This document shows positions 23,899 through 32,016 of a stretch of DNA of 64,000 nt, one piece after another. The first letter of the stretch is position 1, and every line of letters starts with the position of its first letter. The notes under the pieces are model-generated. The model searched no databases, was not told the DNA's origin, and worked only from the letters and a program-made list of their open reading frames with translations. Source of the DNA: an uncultured Collinsella sp. (GTDB lineage: Bacteria; Actinomycetota; Coriobacteriia; Coriobacteriales; Coriobacteriaceae); NCBI GenBank assembly GCA_900768435.1, contig CAAGCW010000007.1, positions 1 through 64,000 of the forward strand, read 5' to 3'. The position numbers were made by a program, and so were the translations under genes.

Positions 23899-25185
23899 TT
23901 AGGGACGGACCTGGCCGGTGCCTCGGAGCTTGTATTTGTAGGTGGTGAGGGCCTCGGCGGCAAAGGGGCCGCGGGCGTGGAGCTTTTGGGTCGAGATGCC
24001 AATCTCGGCGCCCAGGCCAAACTCGCCGCCGTCGGTAAAGCGCGTGCTGGCGTTGGCATACACGGCCGAGGCATCGACCTCGTCCAGGAAGCGCTCGCAA
24101 GCATCCGTGTCCTCTGCAACGATGGCCTCGGAGTGCATCGTGCCGTAGCGGTTGATGTGCGCGATGGCCTCGTCCTCGTTCGCCACGACCTTCACGCTCA
24201 TCTCGAGCGCCAGATACTCGCGACCCCAGTCCTCCTCAGTCGCGGCAACGTAGTCATCGCCCTCGGCAAGCCCGGCGTCGGCGCATGCGGCGCACGTGGC
24301 CTCGTCGCCGTGAATGAGCACGCCGTGGTCGTGCAGCACGGCCACGACCGCGGGCAAAAACGCATCGGCCACGGCACGGTCGACCAGCAGCGACTCGGCG
24401 GCATTGCACACGCCCACGCGCTGCGTCTTAGCGTTGACGATAATATTGAGCGCTTTATCGAAGTCGGCGGATTCATGCACGTAGATGTGGCAGTTACCCG
24501 TGCCCGTCTCGATCACCGGAACGAGCGACTCGCGCACGCAGCGCTGGATCAGGCCCGCACCGCCACGCGGAATGAGCACATCGACGACGCCGCGGAGCTT
24601 CATGAGCTCGCCGGTGGCCTCGCGGTCGGTAGACTCGATCATCGACACGGCCTCGCGCGGGAAGCCCTTGGCCTCGAGCGCATCGGCCAGCAGTTCGGCA
24701 ATCATGGCACACGAGTGATAGGCCAGCGAGCCGCCGCGCAGAATGCAGGCGTTGCCGGTGCGGATGCAGATGCCCGCGGCGTCGGCCGTCACGTTGGGGC
24801 GCGCCTCGTACACCATGGCGACCAGGCCCAACGGCACGCTCACGCGGGTGAGGTCCACGCCGCTTGCGAGCACGCGGTGGTCGAGCACGCGGCCGACAGA
24901 ATCGGGCAGCTCGGCGAGCTTCTCCAGGCCGGCGACCATACCCTCAACGCGCTCGGGCGTCAGCAGCAGACGGTCGAGGAGCCCCGCCGAGGTCCCCGCA
25001 TCGCGCGCGGCGGACATATCGAGCTCGTTGGCGGCGACGATGGAGTCGATACCGTTGCGCAGCGCTGCGGCCATGGCGCGCACGGCCTCCTGGCGCTGCT
25101 CGTCGCTCGCCGTGGCAAGCGAGGCCGACGCTGCCTTAGCGGCAACGGCAAGATCGTGGACATACGTGGCTATATCGACCGACAT
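23899..25185 (-). CDS. proA: Gamma-glutamyl phosphate reductase
   Basis: 428 residues, aldehyde dehydrogenase superfamily. It reduces gamma-glutamyl phosphate to glutamate semialdehyde (proline pathway, step 2). The catalytic cysteine is in RVGVCNAAESLLV. Other family blocks are VYEARPNVTADAAG and TGNCHIYVHESAD. SD AGGAGAAAGGG at 25185. proB lies 1.8 kb away on the same strand but is separated by a gene of opposite orientation, so the pair is not an operon here. Confidence 0.96.
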   Translation of the reverse strand: MSVDIATYVHDLAVAAKAASASLATASDEQRQEAVRAMAAALRNGIDSIVAANELDMSAARDAGTSAGLLDRLLLTPERVEGMVAGLEKLAELPDSVGRVLDHRVLASGVDLTRVSVPLGLVAMVYEARPNVTADAAGICIRTGNACILRGGSLAYHSCAMIAELLADALEAKGFPREAVSMIESTDREATGELMKLRGVVDVLIPRGGAGLIQRCVRESLVPVIETGTGNCHIYVHESADFDKALNIIVNAKTQRVGVCNAAESLLVDRAVADAFLPAVVAVLHDHGVLIHGDEATCAACADAGLAEGDDYVAATEEDWGREYLALEMSVKVVANEDEAIAHINRYGTMHSEAIVAEDTDACERFLDEVDASAVYANASTRFTDGGEFGLGAEIGISTQKLHARGPFAAEALTTYKYKLRGTGQVRP

Positions 25186-25297
25186 GGGCGGCCCTTTCTC
25201 CTAGAAGTTTGCAACCATGGTAGCCGATTTGCGCATGGCCTCGCCCGCGGCGGTAGAATTGGTCAACCCGAAACACCGCAACGAACGGAAGACTCAC

Positions 25298-26716
25298 ATG
25301 GCCCTCATCACTTCGTACCACGTCCCCGGCCTGTATGTCGAGGACCACAGCATCGACGTCCCCCTCGACTGGCGCGGCCTGGAGCCGATGCTCCTGGCCG
25401 TCGGCAGCACCATGCGCCGCGGCGCTATACCGACACCCATCGCCGGCGCGCCCGAGAGCATCAAGCTCTTCTACCGCGTGGTTTGCGCACCCGACCGCAT
25501 CAACGACGACCTGCCGCTCCTTCTCTTTTTGCAGGGTGGCCCCGGTGGCGAGAGCCCGCGTCCGCTGTCGCCCACAAGCGATGGCTGGATCGAAGAGGCC
25601 GTCAAGCATTTCCGCGTCGTGCTGCCCGACCAGCGCGGTACCGGGCGCAGCAGCTGTGTAGACGGGCGCACGATTGCCGCACTGGGCGAGCGCGCCGAGG
25701 CGGCCGGCTCCGATGCTGCCCGCTCGCAGGCGGACTTCCTCAAGCGCCACCTCGCCAGCTCCATCGTGCGCGATTTTGAGTACCTGCGCCTGGTGGGCTT
25801 TGGCGGCAGGCCCTGGGTCACGCTCGGGCAGAGCTACGGCGGCTTTTTGACGCTGAGCTACCTGTCGCTCTTCCCCGAGGGCGTGGCGGCAAGCTTTACC
25901 TGCGGCGGCATCCCCCACGTACCGGCGAGCGCAAGCGAGGTCTACGCGCACACCTTCCCGCGCATGGCCGCCAAGACGCAGCAGTATTACAACCGCTACC
26001 CCGCCGACGTCGAGCGCGTGGCGGCCCTGGCAGATGCCCTCGAGGAGCAAAAGCCCGTGCTACCCGACGGCTCGCCGATGACGGTCGAACGCCTACAGCT
26101 CATGGGCAGCGACTTTGGCATGAAGCCGAGCTTTGAGCGCATGCATTGGATTATCGATCATGCTTTTGTTGACGGCGACGGCACGCTGGCCTGCGGCGCC
26201 TCGGTATCTGACAGCTTTTTGATGCGCGCCTTCGAGCGCACCAACACGCGCACGAATCCGCTGTACTGGACGCTTCAGGAGTTCATCTACGCCGACGGCG
26301 ACACCATGCCCATTCGCTGGGCCGCGGCAGAAGAGAAGGCCCATCGTGCCGAGTTCGACACGCTCACGCGACCGCTCATGTTTACCGGCGAGGCCATGTT
26401 CCCGTGGATGTTTGAGCAGATGCCCGAACTTAAGCCCTTCAAGCCGGCGATGGATCTGCTTATGGAAGACACAAGCTGGGACAAGATCTACGACCCGCAG
26501 CGCCTGGCGTGCAACGAGGTGCCCCTGCAGGCCGCGGTGTACTTCGATGACATGTACGTGGACTCGGGCATGCAGCTCGATACGCTCAGCCGCGTGGGCA
26601 ACTCGCATGCCTGGGTGACCAACGAGTTCGAGCACGACGGCTTGCACGGCAGCGTGGTGTTCAAGCACCTCTTCGACGAAGCCCTCAACCGCGGAGACCT
26701 GCGCCAGATCTTCTAG
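25298..26716 (+). CDS. Proline iminopeptidase-like alpha/beta hydrolase (family S33)
   Basis: 472 residues, typical of the longer S33 class. The oxyanion segment is LLLFLQGGPGGESPRP, then VVLPDQRGTGRSS, the nucleophile elbow LGQSYGGFLTLSYL, and a C-terminal His in EHDGLHGSVVFKH. Such enzymes release N-terminal proline from peptides. No signal peptide is seen, so it is cytoplasmic. The ATG at 25298 has a weak GGAAG. It is divergent from proA and convergent with proB, which ties peptide-derived proline to the proline synthesis genes by position. Confidence 0.85.
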   Translation: MALITSYHVPGLYVEDHSIDVPLDWRGLEPMLLAVGSTMRRGAIPTPIAGAPESIKLFYRVVCAPDRINDDLPLLLFLQGGPGGESPRPLSPTSDGWIEEAVKHFRVVLPDQRGTGRSSCVDGRTIAALGERAEAAGSDAARSQADFLKRHLASSIVRDFEYLRLVGFGGRPWVTLGQSYGGFLTLSYLSLFPEGVAASFTCGGIPHVPASASEVYAHTFPRMAAKTQQYYNRYPADVERVAALADALEEQKPVLPDGSPMTVERLQLMGSDFGMKPSFERMHWIIDHAFVDGDGTLACGASVSDSFLMRAFERTNTRTNPLYWTLQEFIYADGDTMPIRWAAAEEKAHRAEFDTLTRPLMFTGEAMFPWMFEQMPELKPFKPAMDLLMEDTSWDKIYDPQRLACNEVPLQAAVYFDDMYVDSGMQLDTLSRVGNSHAWVTNEFEHDGLHGSVVFKHLFDEALNRGDLRQIF

Positions 26717-26720
26717 CAAA

Positions 26721-26767
26721 GGAGTGTCCCCACCTGCCGGCACAATAGAAACGTCCCCAAGTGCCGG
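26721..26767. repeat. GTCCCC/TGCCGG repeat pair
   Basis: Two similar half-units, GGAGTGTCCCCACCTGCCGG (26721-26740) and AAACGTCCCCAAGTGCCGG (26749-26767), lie head to tail 4 bp after the peptidase stop. A single unit of this type occurs at 39578-39597. Confidence 0.75.
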
Positions 26768-26777
26768 ATGATGTCCT

Positions 26778-26941
26778 TCGCCACGAAAGCGGCCCATCTA
26801 CTACGTTTCACCCGCATGGCCCAACCAGATGCCATAAATAAAGAAAACCGCAGGCGTTCTACCTGCGGTTTTCTTTTTGCAATTCTTGGCATGGTCACCG
26901 ATAGCCTATTAAACGTAGTAGATGGGCCGTTTTCGTGGCGA
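26778..26941. repeat. 164-bp MITE-like element with 31-bp inverted ends
   Basis: The arms 26778-26808 and 26911-26941 are reverse complements with one mismatch. The inner ends read AAACGTAGTAGATGGGCC. A complete terminator hairpin lies inside. The size and the CGTAGTA arm motif match the element at 18925-19074. It separates two convergent genes. Confidence 0.82.
26841..26878. terminator. Bidirectional terminator inside the repeat element
   Basis: GAAAACCGCAGG / CCTGCGGTTTTC with A-rich and T-rich flanks. It can serve the peptidase gene and proB. Confidence 0.88.
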
Positions 26942-27030
26942 CCAGCTCGGACATAAGCGCGGCGGGGCAAAGTTACCCTGGTAATTTCGCCCCACGTGCA
27001 TTGCAGATCGAAGGCGCCCGGCGTCGAGGC

Positions 27031-28158
27031 CTAAGCAAATACAATCAAGTTGTCTCGATGGATCGCCGGCTTCTCGGCTAGGTCTGCGAGCAGGCGGTTG
27101 CTGGCAATCTGGTCCTGGCGGCGGCCGGCGGCAAGCTCCAGCACGTCCGAATCGGCCTCGGCGATACCACGGGCGACAACCATGCCGCTCGGGTCGCACA
27201 CGTCGAGCACATCGCCCTCGGAAAACACGCCATCGACCTCGCGAATACCCACCGCGAGCAGCGACGAACCGCGGCTGACCAGCGCCTTCGCGGCGCCGTC
27301 ATCGACCGTCACCGAGCCGTGCGCCTTGTCGCCCAGTGCGATCCACAGCTTGCGCGGCGCAATGTCCAGGCGCTCCGCCGGCGGATCGAACAGCGTACCC
27401 ACGCTCTCGCAGCGGGCCAGACGCACGAGCGCATCGGGCTCCTCGCCCGAGCAAATCACGCTCTGAATGCCCGCCGTCATGAGAATGCGGCTCGCGCGGA
27501 TCTTGGTGATCATGCCGCCCGTGCCCACCGATGTGGAAGAATCGCCCGCCGAGGCGATGATCTTGGCGTCGATCTTATGCACGACCGGGACGAACTCGGC
27601 CGTGGGATCCTCGTGCGGATTGGCGGTGTAGAGGCCATCGATGTCCGAGAGCGTCACGCACAGATCGGCAGAAACCAGGCAGCTCACAAGCGCCGCCAGC
27701 GTGTCGTTGTCGCCAAACTTGATCTCATCGACGGTGACGGTATCGTTCTCGTTGACGACCGGCACCACACCCAGCTCCACAAGGCGCAGCAGGGCGTCGC
27801 GCGCGTGCAGGTAGGACGTGCGGCGCGCCGTGTCGTGACGCGTGAGCAGCACGAGCGAGGTGAGCAGGTCGCGCGCATGGAACTCCTCGTCGTAGGCCGA
27901 CGAGATGATGCACTGACCGGCCGAGGCGCAGGCCTGCAGGCTCGGCAGGTCACCGACCGGCTTACGGTCGAAGCCCAGCACGGGATAGCCGCAGGCAATG
28001 GCGCCCGAGCTCACCACGACCAGGCGCCAGCCAAGCTCGCGCAGCGCTGCGGCCTGATCGGCAAGCCCGCCGATAAAGGCGCGGTTGACCTTGCCGTCGG
28101 CGCCCACCACCGTGGACGAACCGATCTTTACCACCATCGTTTTATAAGAAGTCGTCAT
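27031..28158 (-). CDS. proB: Glutamate 5-kinase
   Basis: 375 residues. It phosphorylates glutamate, the first step of proline synthesis and normally feedback-inhibited by proline. The N-terminal amino-acid kinase domain has MVVKIGSSTVV, VVVSSGAIACG, VVPVVNENDTV and KFGDNDTLAALV. The C-terminal PUA domain (about 275-375) is present. The start is uncertain: the first ATG lacks a good SD, and an ATG seven codons later is also poor. Confidence 0.95.
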   Translation of the reverse strand: MTTSYKTMVVKIGSSTVVGADGKVNRAFIGGLADQAAALRELGWRLVVVSSGAIACGYPVLGFDRKPVGDLPSLQACASAGQCIISSAYDEEFHARDLLTSLVLLTRHDTARRTSYLHARDALLRLVELGVVPVVNENDTVTVDEIKFGDNDTLAALVSCLVSADLCVTLSDIDGLYTANPHEDPTAEFVPVVHKIDAKIIASAGDSSTSVGTGGMITKIRASRILMTAGIQSVICSGEEPDALVRLARCESVGTLFDPPAERLDIAPRKLWIALGDKAHGSVTVDDGAAKALVSRGSSLLAVGIREVDGVFSEGDVLDVCDPSGMVVARGIAEADSDVLELAAGRRQDQIASNRLLADLAEKPAIHRDNLIVFA

Positions 28159-28237
28159 ACGTCAAACCAATCAACTGTTCAGCGAACGGCCGAGCCGGCG
28201 GCAAGGGAAGCGTGACTCGCCCCTACCGCCCAAGGAA

Positions 28238-29743
28238 TTAGTGAGCCCAGGGAAAGGCAGAGGCCGCGGCCATGTTCTTGCGCACGAGCTCGTCGCGCAC
28301 CTGAGCCAGGCCCTGCTCCATACCCACCACATAGGTCTGCGGGTACAAGAAGCGCTTGAAAGCTGCGTCCAGATGGTCGAGCGCCCAAGCACAGCGCTCG
28401 CGCGCGTCCTGGATGCTCTCACGTGGAGCCACCGCACTGCCATCGCGCACGATCGGCACCAGCAGCTCGCGATACTCAAGTTCGGACACGTCGGTCACCA
28501 GGGCGGCATCGTTCACGGCCACAAGGGTATTGCCGCGCGCGGCGCCCTCCCCTGCCAGATGGTCCTCGTCATAAATCATGTCGCAGACCGGGCCGCCAAA
28601 GCCGTCGTAATAGCGTCGTACGCGCTGCACGCCGGGGATCGTGCGCTTGTAGGGCTGCTCGGAAAGCTTCACCACCGGCGTCCACGGCTCCGCGTCGCTC
28701 GCACGACGGGCCGAAAGCTTGTACACGCCGCCCAGCGCAGGCTGATCGTAGCAGGTCGCAAGCTTGGTACCCACGCCAAAGCTGTCGATGGGCGCGCCCT
28801 GGTCGAGCAGCGACTGAATCGTGTACTCATCCAAATCGTTAGAAACCGAGATCCCCACATAGGGCAGGCCCTCGGCATCAAAACGGCCGCGCACATACTT
28901 GGAGAGCTTGGCGAGGTCGCCGGAGTCGATGCGAATGGCCGACAGGCGCTCGCCCACCGCTTCCATCTCCTTGGCAACCGTAATGGCATGCTCGCAACCC
29001 TCGCGTACGTCGTAGGTGTCGATGAGCAGCGTGCAGTTCTTGGGACTCGACTTAGCAAAAGCCCGGAATGCCTCGAGCTCGGAGTCGAAGCTCATGACCC
29101 AGCTGTGCGCATGCGTGCCAAAGACGGGAATACCGTAGCGGCGGCCGGCGAGCACATTGGACGTAGAGGAGCAGCCGGCAACGTAGCTCGCGCGCGCGAC
29201 GGCCAGCCCGCCATCGGGACCCTGGGCGCGGCGCAGGCCAAACTCGGCAACGGGACGGCCGTCCGCCGCCAGCACCACGCGCGCCGTCTTGGTGGCGACA
29301 AGCGTCTGGAAGCCGACGATGTTGAGCAGCGCCGTTTCGAGCAGCTGGCACTCCAGCGCGGGACCGGTGACGCGAACCATGGGTTCGCGCGGAAAGACGA
29401 GCTCGCCCTCGGGGACGGCGTCGATGTTTACATGTGCACGAAAATCGCGCAGGTAGTCGAGGAATGCAGGCTTGAACATCGCGCCGCCGGCCGGGGCCTG
29501 GAGTGAGGCGAGGTAGTCGATATCCTCGGGCGTAAAGCGCAGGTTCTCGACCAGCTCGGGCAGCTCGGCGGTGCCGCACATGACGGCATAGGCGCTGCCA
29601 AAGGGATGGTCGCGGTAAAACGCGGTAAAACAACCCTGCTCATTGGCCTTGCCGCTCTCCCACAGGCCCTGGGCCATAGTGAGCTCGTACAGATCGGTGA
29701 GCATTGCAATGTCGGTGGGATGAGAGATATCGGTCAAAGCCAT
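28238..29743 (-). CDS. pncB: Nicotinate phosphoribosyltransferase
   Basis: 501 residues. It makes nicotinate mononucleotide from nicotinate and PRPP with ATP (NAD salvage). Family blocks are MLTDLYELTMAQGLWESG, GLRRAQGPDGGLAVARASYVAG (active-site His region replaced by conserved RRAQ), GTHAHSWVMSF and IRIDSGDLAKLSK. The length fits the Gram-positive-type enzyme. SD AAAGGT at 29743. It is separated from proB by 79 bp on the same strand, so an operon is possible. Confidence 0.93.
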   Translation of the reverse strand: MALTDISHPTDIAMLTDLYELTMAQGLWESGKANEQGCFTAFYRDHPFGSAYAVMCGTAELPELVENLRFTPEDIDYLASLQAPAGGAMFKPAFLDYLRDFRAHVNIDAVPEGELVFPREPMVRVTGPALECQLLETALLNIVGFQTLVATKTARVVLAADGRPVAEFGLRRAQGPDGGLAVARASYVAGCSSTSNVLAGRRYGIPVFGTHAHSWVMSFDSELEAFRAFAKSSPKNCTLLIDTYDVREGCEHAITVAKEMEAVGERLSAIRIDSGDLAKLSKYVRGRFDAEGLPYVGISVSNDLDEYTIQSLLDQGAPIDSFGVGTKLATCYDQPALGGVYKLSARRASDAEPWTPVVKLSEQPYKRTIPGVQRVRRYYDGFGGPVCDMIYDEDHLAGEGAARGNTLVAVNDAALVTDVSELEYRELLVPIVRDGSAVAPRESIQDARERCAWALDHLDAAFKRFLYPQTYVVGMEQGLAQVRDELVRKNMAAASAFPWAH

Positions 29744-29824
29744 GGGGCGACCTTTCGGATGCGTTGTGCAGAGGTTGAGGGTTGGCGAGGCGGGCGTGCG
29801 GGCATGGAGCCCAGCGCGAACAGG

Positions 29825-30265
29825 CTAGTGCAGACCCATGCTGGTCAGGATCGTGTAGCCCATAAAGATGACAAACGCGATGAGGGCAAGGACAATGATG
29901 ATTTTTTGAGCCGGCGCCATACCGGGGATCTCGTTCTCGCCCGTGGGCTCCTTGGAGGTGACCATGCGCTGGGCAAAGGTCATCTCGTCACGGCTCGGTT
30001 TGGGCTCGACGGGCTTGGGACGAGCGGCCCTTTTAGGCTGAGGTTTGGGTGCGGCGGGCGCGGGCTTCGCGGCGGCGGGCCTGGGCGCGGGGGCGACGTT
30101 CGCGGCGGCCTCCTCGGCCTTCTCGCGCTCGGCACGCAGGGCGGTCAGCTCCTCACGCTCGCGACGTGCCTCTTCCTGGGCCTCGCGGCGGGCCTTCTCG
30201 GCGCGGAGCTCTTCCAACTCGGCGCGTTCCTCGGCAGACAGTGGTTGGGACTCAAGCTCGGCCAT
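29825..30265 (-). CDS. Tail-anchored coiled-coil protein of unknown function
   Basis: 146 residues. A Glu/Arg-rich coiled coil (about 8-55) leads to a Pro/Ala/Lys linker (56-95), a conserved-looking block DEMTFAQRMVTSKEPTGENEIPGMAPAQ and one C-terminal TM helix (about 123-142). The topology suggests a cytoplasmic coiled coil anchored in the membrane. No family is recognised. SD AAAGGG at 30265. It lies between the pncB start and tRNA-Ala. Confidence 0.75.
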   Translation of the reverse strand: MAELESQPLSAEERAELEELRAEKARREAQEEARREREELTALRAEREKAEEAAANVAPAPRPAAAKPAPAAPKPQPKRAARPKPVEPKPSRDEMTFAQRMVTSKEPTGENEIPGMAPAQKIIIVLALIAFVIFMGYTILTSMGLH

Positions 30266-30283
30266 GGTACAGCCCTTTCTTTT

Positions 30284-30316
30284 AAAAAAAGCCGCCGACA
30301 CAATGTCAGCGGCTTA
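30284..30316 (-). terminator. Terminator of tRNA-Ala
   Basis: On the minus strand AGCCGCTGAC / GTCGGCGGCT is followed by TTTTTTT. It overlaps the leader of the tail-anchored protein gene. Confidence 0.88.
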
Positions 30317-30329
30317 TCAAATCCAAGGG

Positions 30330-30402
30330 TGGAGACGAAGGGAGTCGAACCCTCGGCCTCTGCCATGCGACGGCAGCGCTCTCCCAACTGAGCTACGTCC
30401 CC
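30330..30402 (-). tRNA. tRNA-Ala (anticodon CGC)
   Basis: 73 nt with anticodon loop GTCGCAT. The acceptor stem GGGGACG / CGTCTCC contains the G3-U70 pair, the alanine identity element. The 3' end continues as CCC rather than CCA, so CCA must be added enzymatically. Confidence 0.93.
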
Positions 30403-30553
30403 AGGACAAGTCGATATTTTACCTACGGCTCGCCAACTGTCAACGCCCAATAACCAGTCTTTTTGGGGCGTGGCTATTTTGACAACTTTTCGAGCAGGCG
30501 ATCCTCTCGATGATTTTTTAATCCCCGTCCCAGAAAAATCATCGGCGAATGTG

Positions 30554-31492
30554 CTACTTTGCGCTGGTGAGGACGCCGGTGGTGTCGAACGCCGGGGTGA
30601 AGCTCTCGTCTACCGCTCCGCCTTCTTGCCAAAACATCGTCGTAAAGCCCAGGTCGTCGGCATGGTCGAGCACCTGCTCGTACTCCTCGCGCGTCACGGC
30701 GCGCGCCAGGTCGCCGCCTTGTTCGCGCATGAGGGCATTGGGCGTGTACTGGTTCATGACCGAGATCGGCACGTCGCCCACCGTCTGCCACACCAGGTCC
30801 AACACGCGGCACGAATCGTCCGCATGCCCCGGCAGCACCAGATGACGCACGATTATGCCGCGCTTCATGAGCCCGTCCCCGTCTACCAGCTCTCCCCCGC
30901 GGCGCTCAATCTCGCGCGCCATCTGGGCCAGACCCGACACAGCCACGCGCGGGTAGTCCTTAATATGAGAGAGTGACTGCGCAAGCGCCGCATTGGCATA
31001 CTTAAAGTCGGTAAGCCACACGTCGACCAAATCGCCGAGCGCCGCCACGGCACTCGCGCGCTCATAACCGCTCGTGTTGTAGACGATTGGAATGACCAGT
31101 CCGCGCTCCCGAGCTGCGGCAATCGCGGCCGGCAGCAGGTGAGCATAATGCGTCGCCGTCACCAGATTGATGTTATTGGCACCTTGGTCCTGCAGCTCCA
31201 GCATAATCTCGACCAGGCGCTCGGGCGAAATCTCAAGCCCAAAATTGCCCGTCGAGATCTCGTGGTTCTGGCAATAGATACATTTGAGCGAGCAGCCGCT
31301 AAAGAAGATCGTGCCCGAACCGGCCTCGCCCGAGATGGGCGGCTCCTCCCACATATGAAGCGCCGCGCGGGCCACCTTGAGCGTGTCATCGGCACCGCAT
31401 ACGCCGTGCGCACCCTCGTCGCGCACCGCACCGCAACGGCGCGGACACAAATGGCAGGCGGGCGAAAAAAGTTCGGTCAACGGCGTCGGCAT
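30554..31492 (-). CDS. PflX-like radical SAM protein
   Basis: 312 residues. The radical SAM cluster motif is GCSLKCIYCQN (C67, C71, C74). An N-terminal cysteine set (CHLCPRRCGAVR...GVCG; C13, C16, C20, C32) is typical of the COG1313/PflX group and probably binds a second metal centre. PflX proteins resemble pyruvate formate-lyase activases, but the target is unknown; no glycyl-radical enzyme is adjacent. The ATG at 31492 is favoured by GGAG 9 nt upstream over a TTG five codons earlier. Confidence 0.85.
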   Translation of the reverse strand: MPTPLTELFSPACHLCPRRCGAVRDEGAHGVCGADDTLKVARAALHMWEEPPISGEAGSGTIFFSGCSLKCIYCQNHEISTGNFGLEISPERLVEIMLELQDQGANNINLVTATHYAHLLPAAIAAARERGLVIPIVYNTSGYERASAVAALGDLVDVWLTDFKYANAALAQSLSHIKDYPRVAVSGLAQMAREIERRGGELVDGDGLMKRGIIVRHLVLPGHADDSCRVLDLVWQTVGDVPISVMNQYTPNALMREQGGDLARAVTREEYEQVLDHADDLGFTTMFWQEGGAVDESFTPAFDTTGVLTSAK

Positions 31493-31592
31493 AAAAACAT
31501 GCTCCAAAACAACGATTCAGCAGCTCAAACGTAAAGGGACCAACCGCACAGACGGCTCGAGCCCAAGGCGCCGTAATCGTCCGACACGATTT

Positions 31593-31620
31593 TTGTAATG
31601 TCAAGACTGGAATCGATAAA
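31593..31620 (+). promoter_or_regulatory. Possible promoter of the 6S-like RNA
   Basis: TTGTAA (31593-31598) and GATAAA (31615-31620) with a 16-bp spacer lie just upstream of the structured RNA region. Confidence 0.4.
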
Positions 31621-31626
31621 GTGCCG

Positions 31627-31792
31627 CTTTATGATGTAGGTATTCCGCCCCCCGCGGAGCAACTGGGTGAACCGTCGCGTTTATTTAGGGAGCCCACACA
31701 GTCGTACCTAGTACAGGTATCCTTCGTTGTTAAGGACGCTGGAACAGTCGATGAGGGCACCCACCTGTTTTAGGTGGGTTCATTTTCGTAAC
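31627..31792 (+). ncRNA. ssrS: Probable 6S RNA
   Basis: About 165 nt of non-coding sequence between the radical SAM gene and a WecA-like gene. The 3' half GTCGATGAGGGCACCCACCT followed by GTTTTAGGTGGGTTC resembles, from memory, the 3' region of many 6S RNAs. It ends in a terminator-like hairpin plus TTTT. 6S RNA sequesters housekeeping RNA polymerase by mimicking an open promoter. The full bubble structure could not be folded here, so the call needs a covariance-model match. Confidence 0.55.
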
Positions 31793-31796
31793 GTGG

Positions 31797-31827
31797 GGGG
31801 TGGTTTTTATTTGCCGAAAACCACCAT
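31797..31827. terminator. Hairpin after the 6S-like RNA
   Basis: GGTGGTTTT / AAAACCACC with a short loop forms a clean stem. No clear T-run follows on the plus strand. It could be a second terminator. Confidence 0.5.
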
Positions 31828-32016
31828 TACAGCCCATATGGATCCCCGCCGGTATCCCGACAATCCATCGACAACATCCCATTATCTGGTAAGCGCGTGA
31901 TTATCGCTGCGTGCAATTCCATGCACCCCCCTTGGTCGAGTATCATGGTTCGGCTATGCCCTTTGCGCTTAGCAACCTTTGACCTTTTCCTTCGACGCTT
32001 GGCGGTTTTTAGATTC

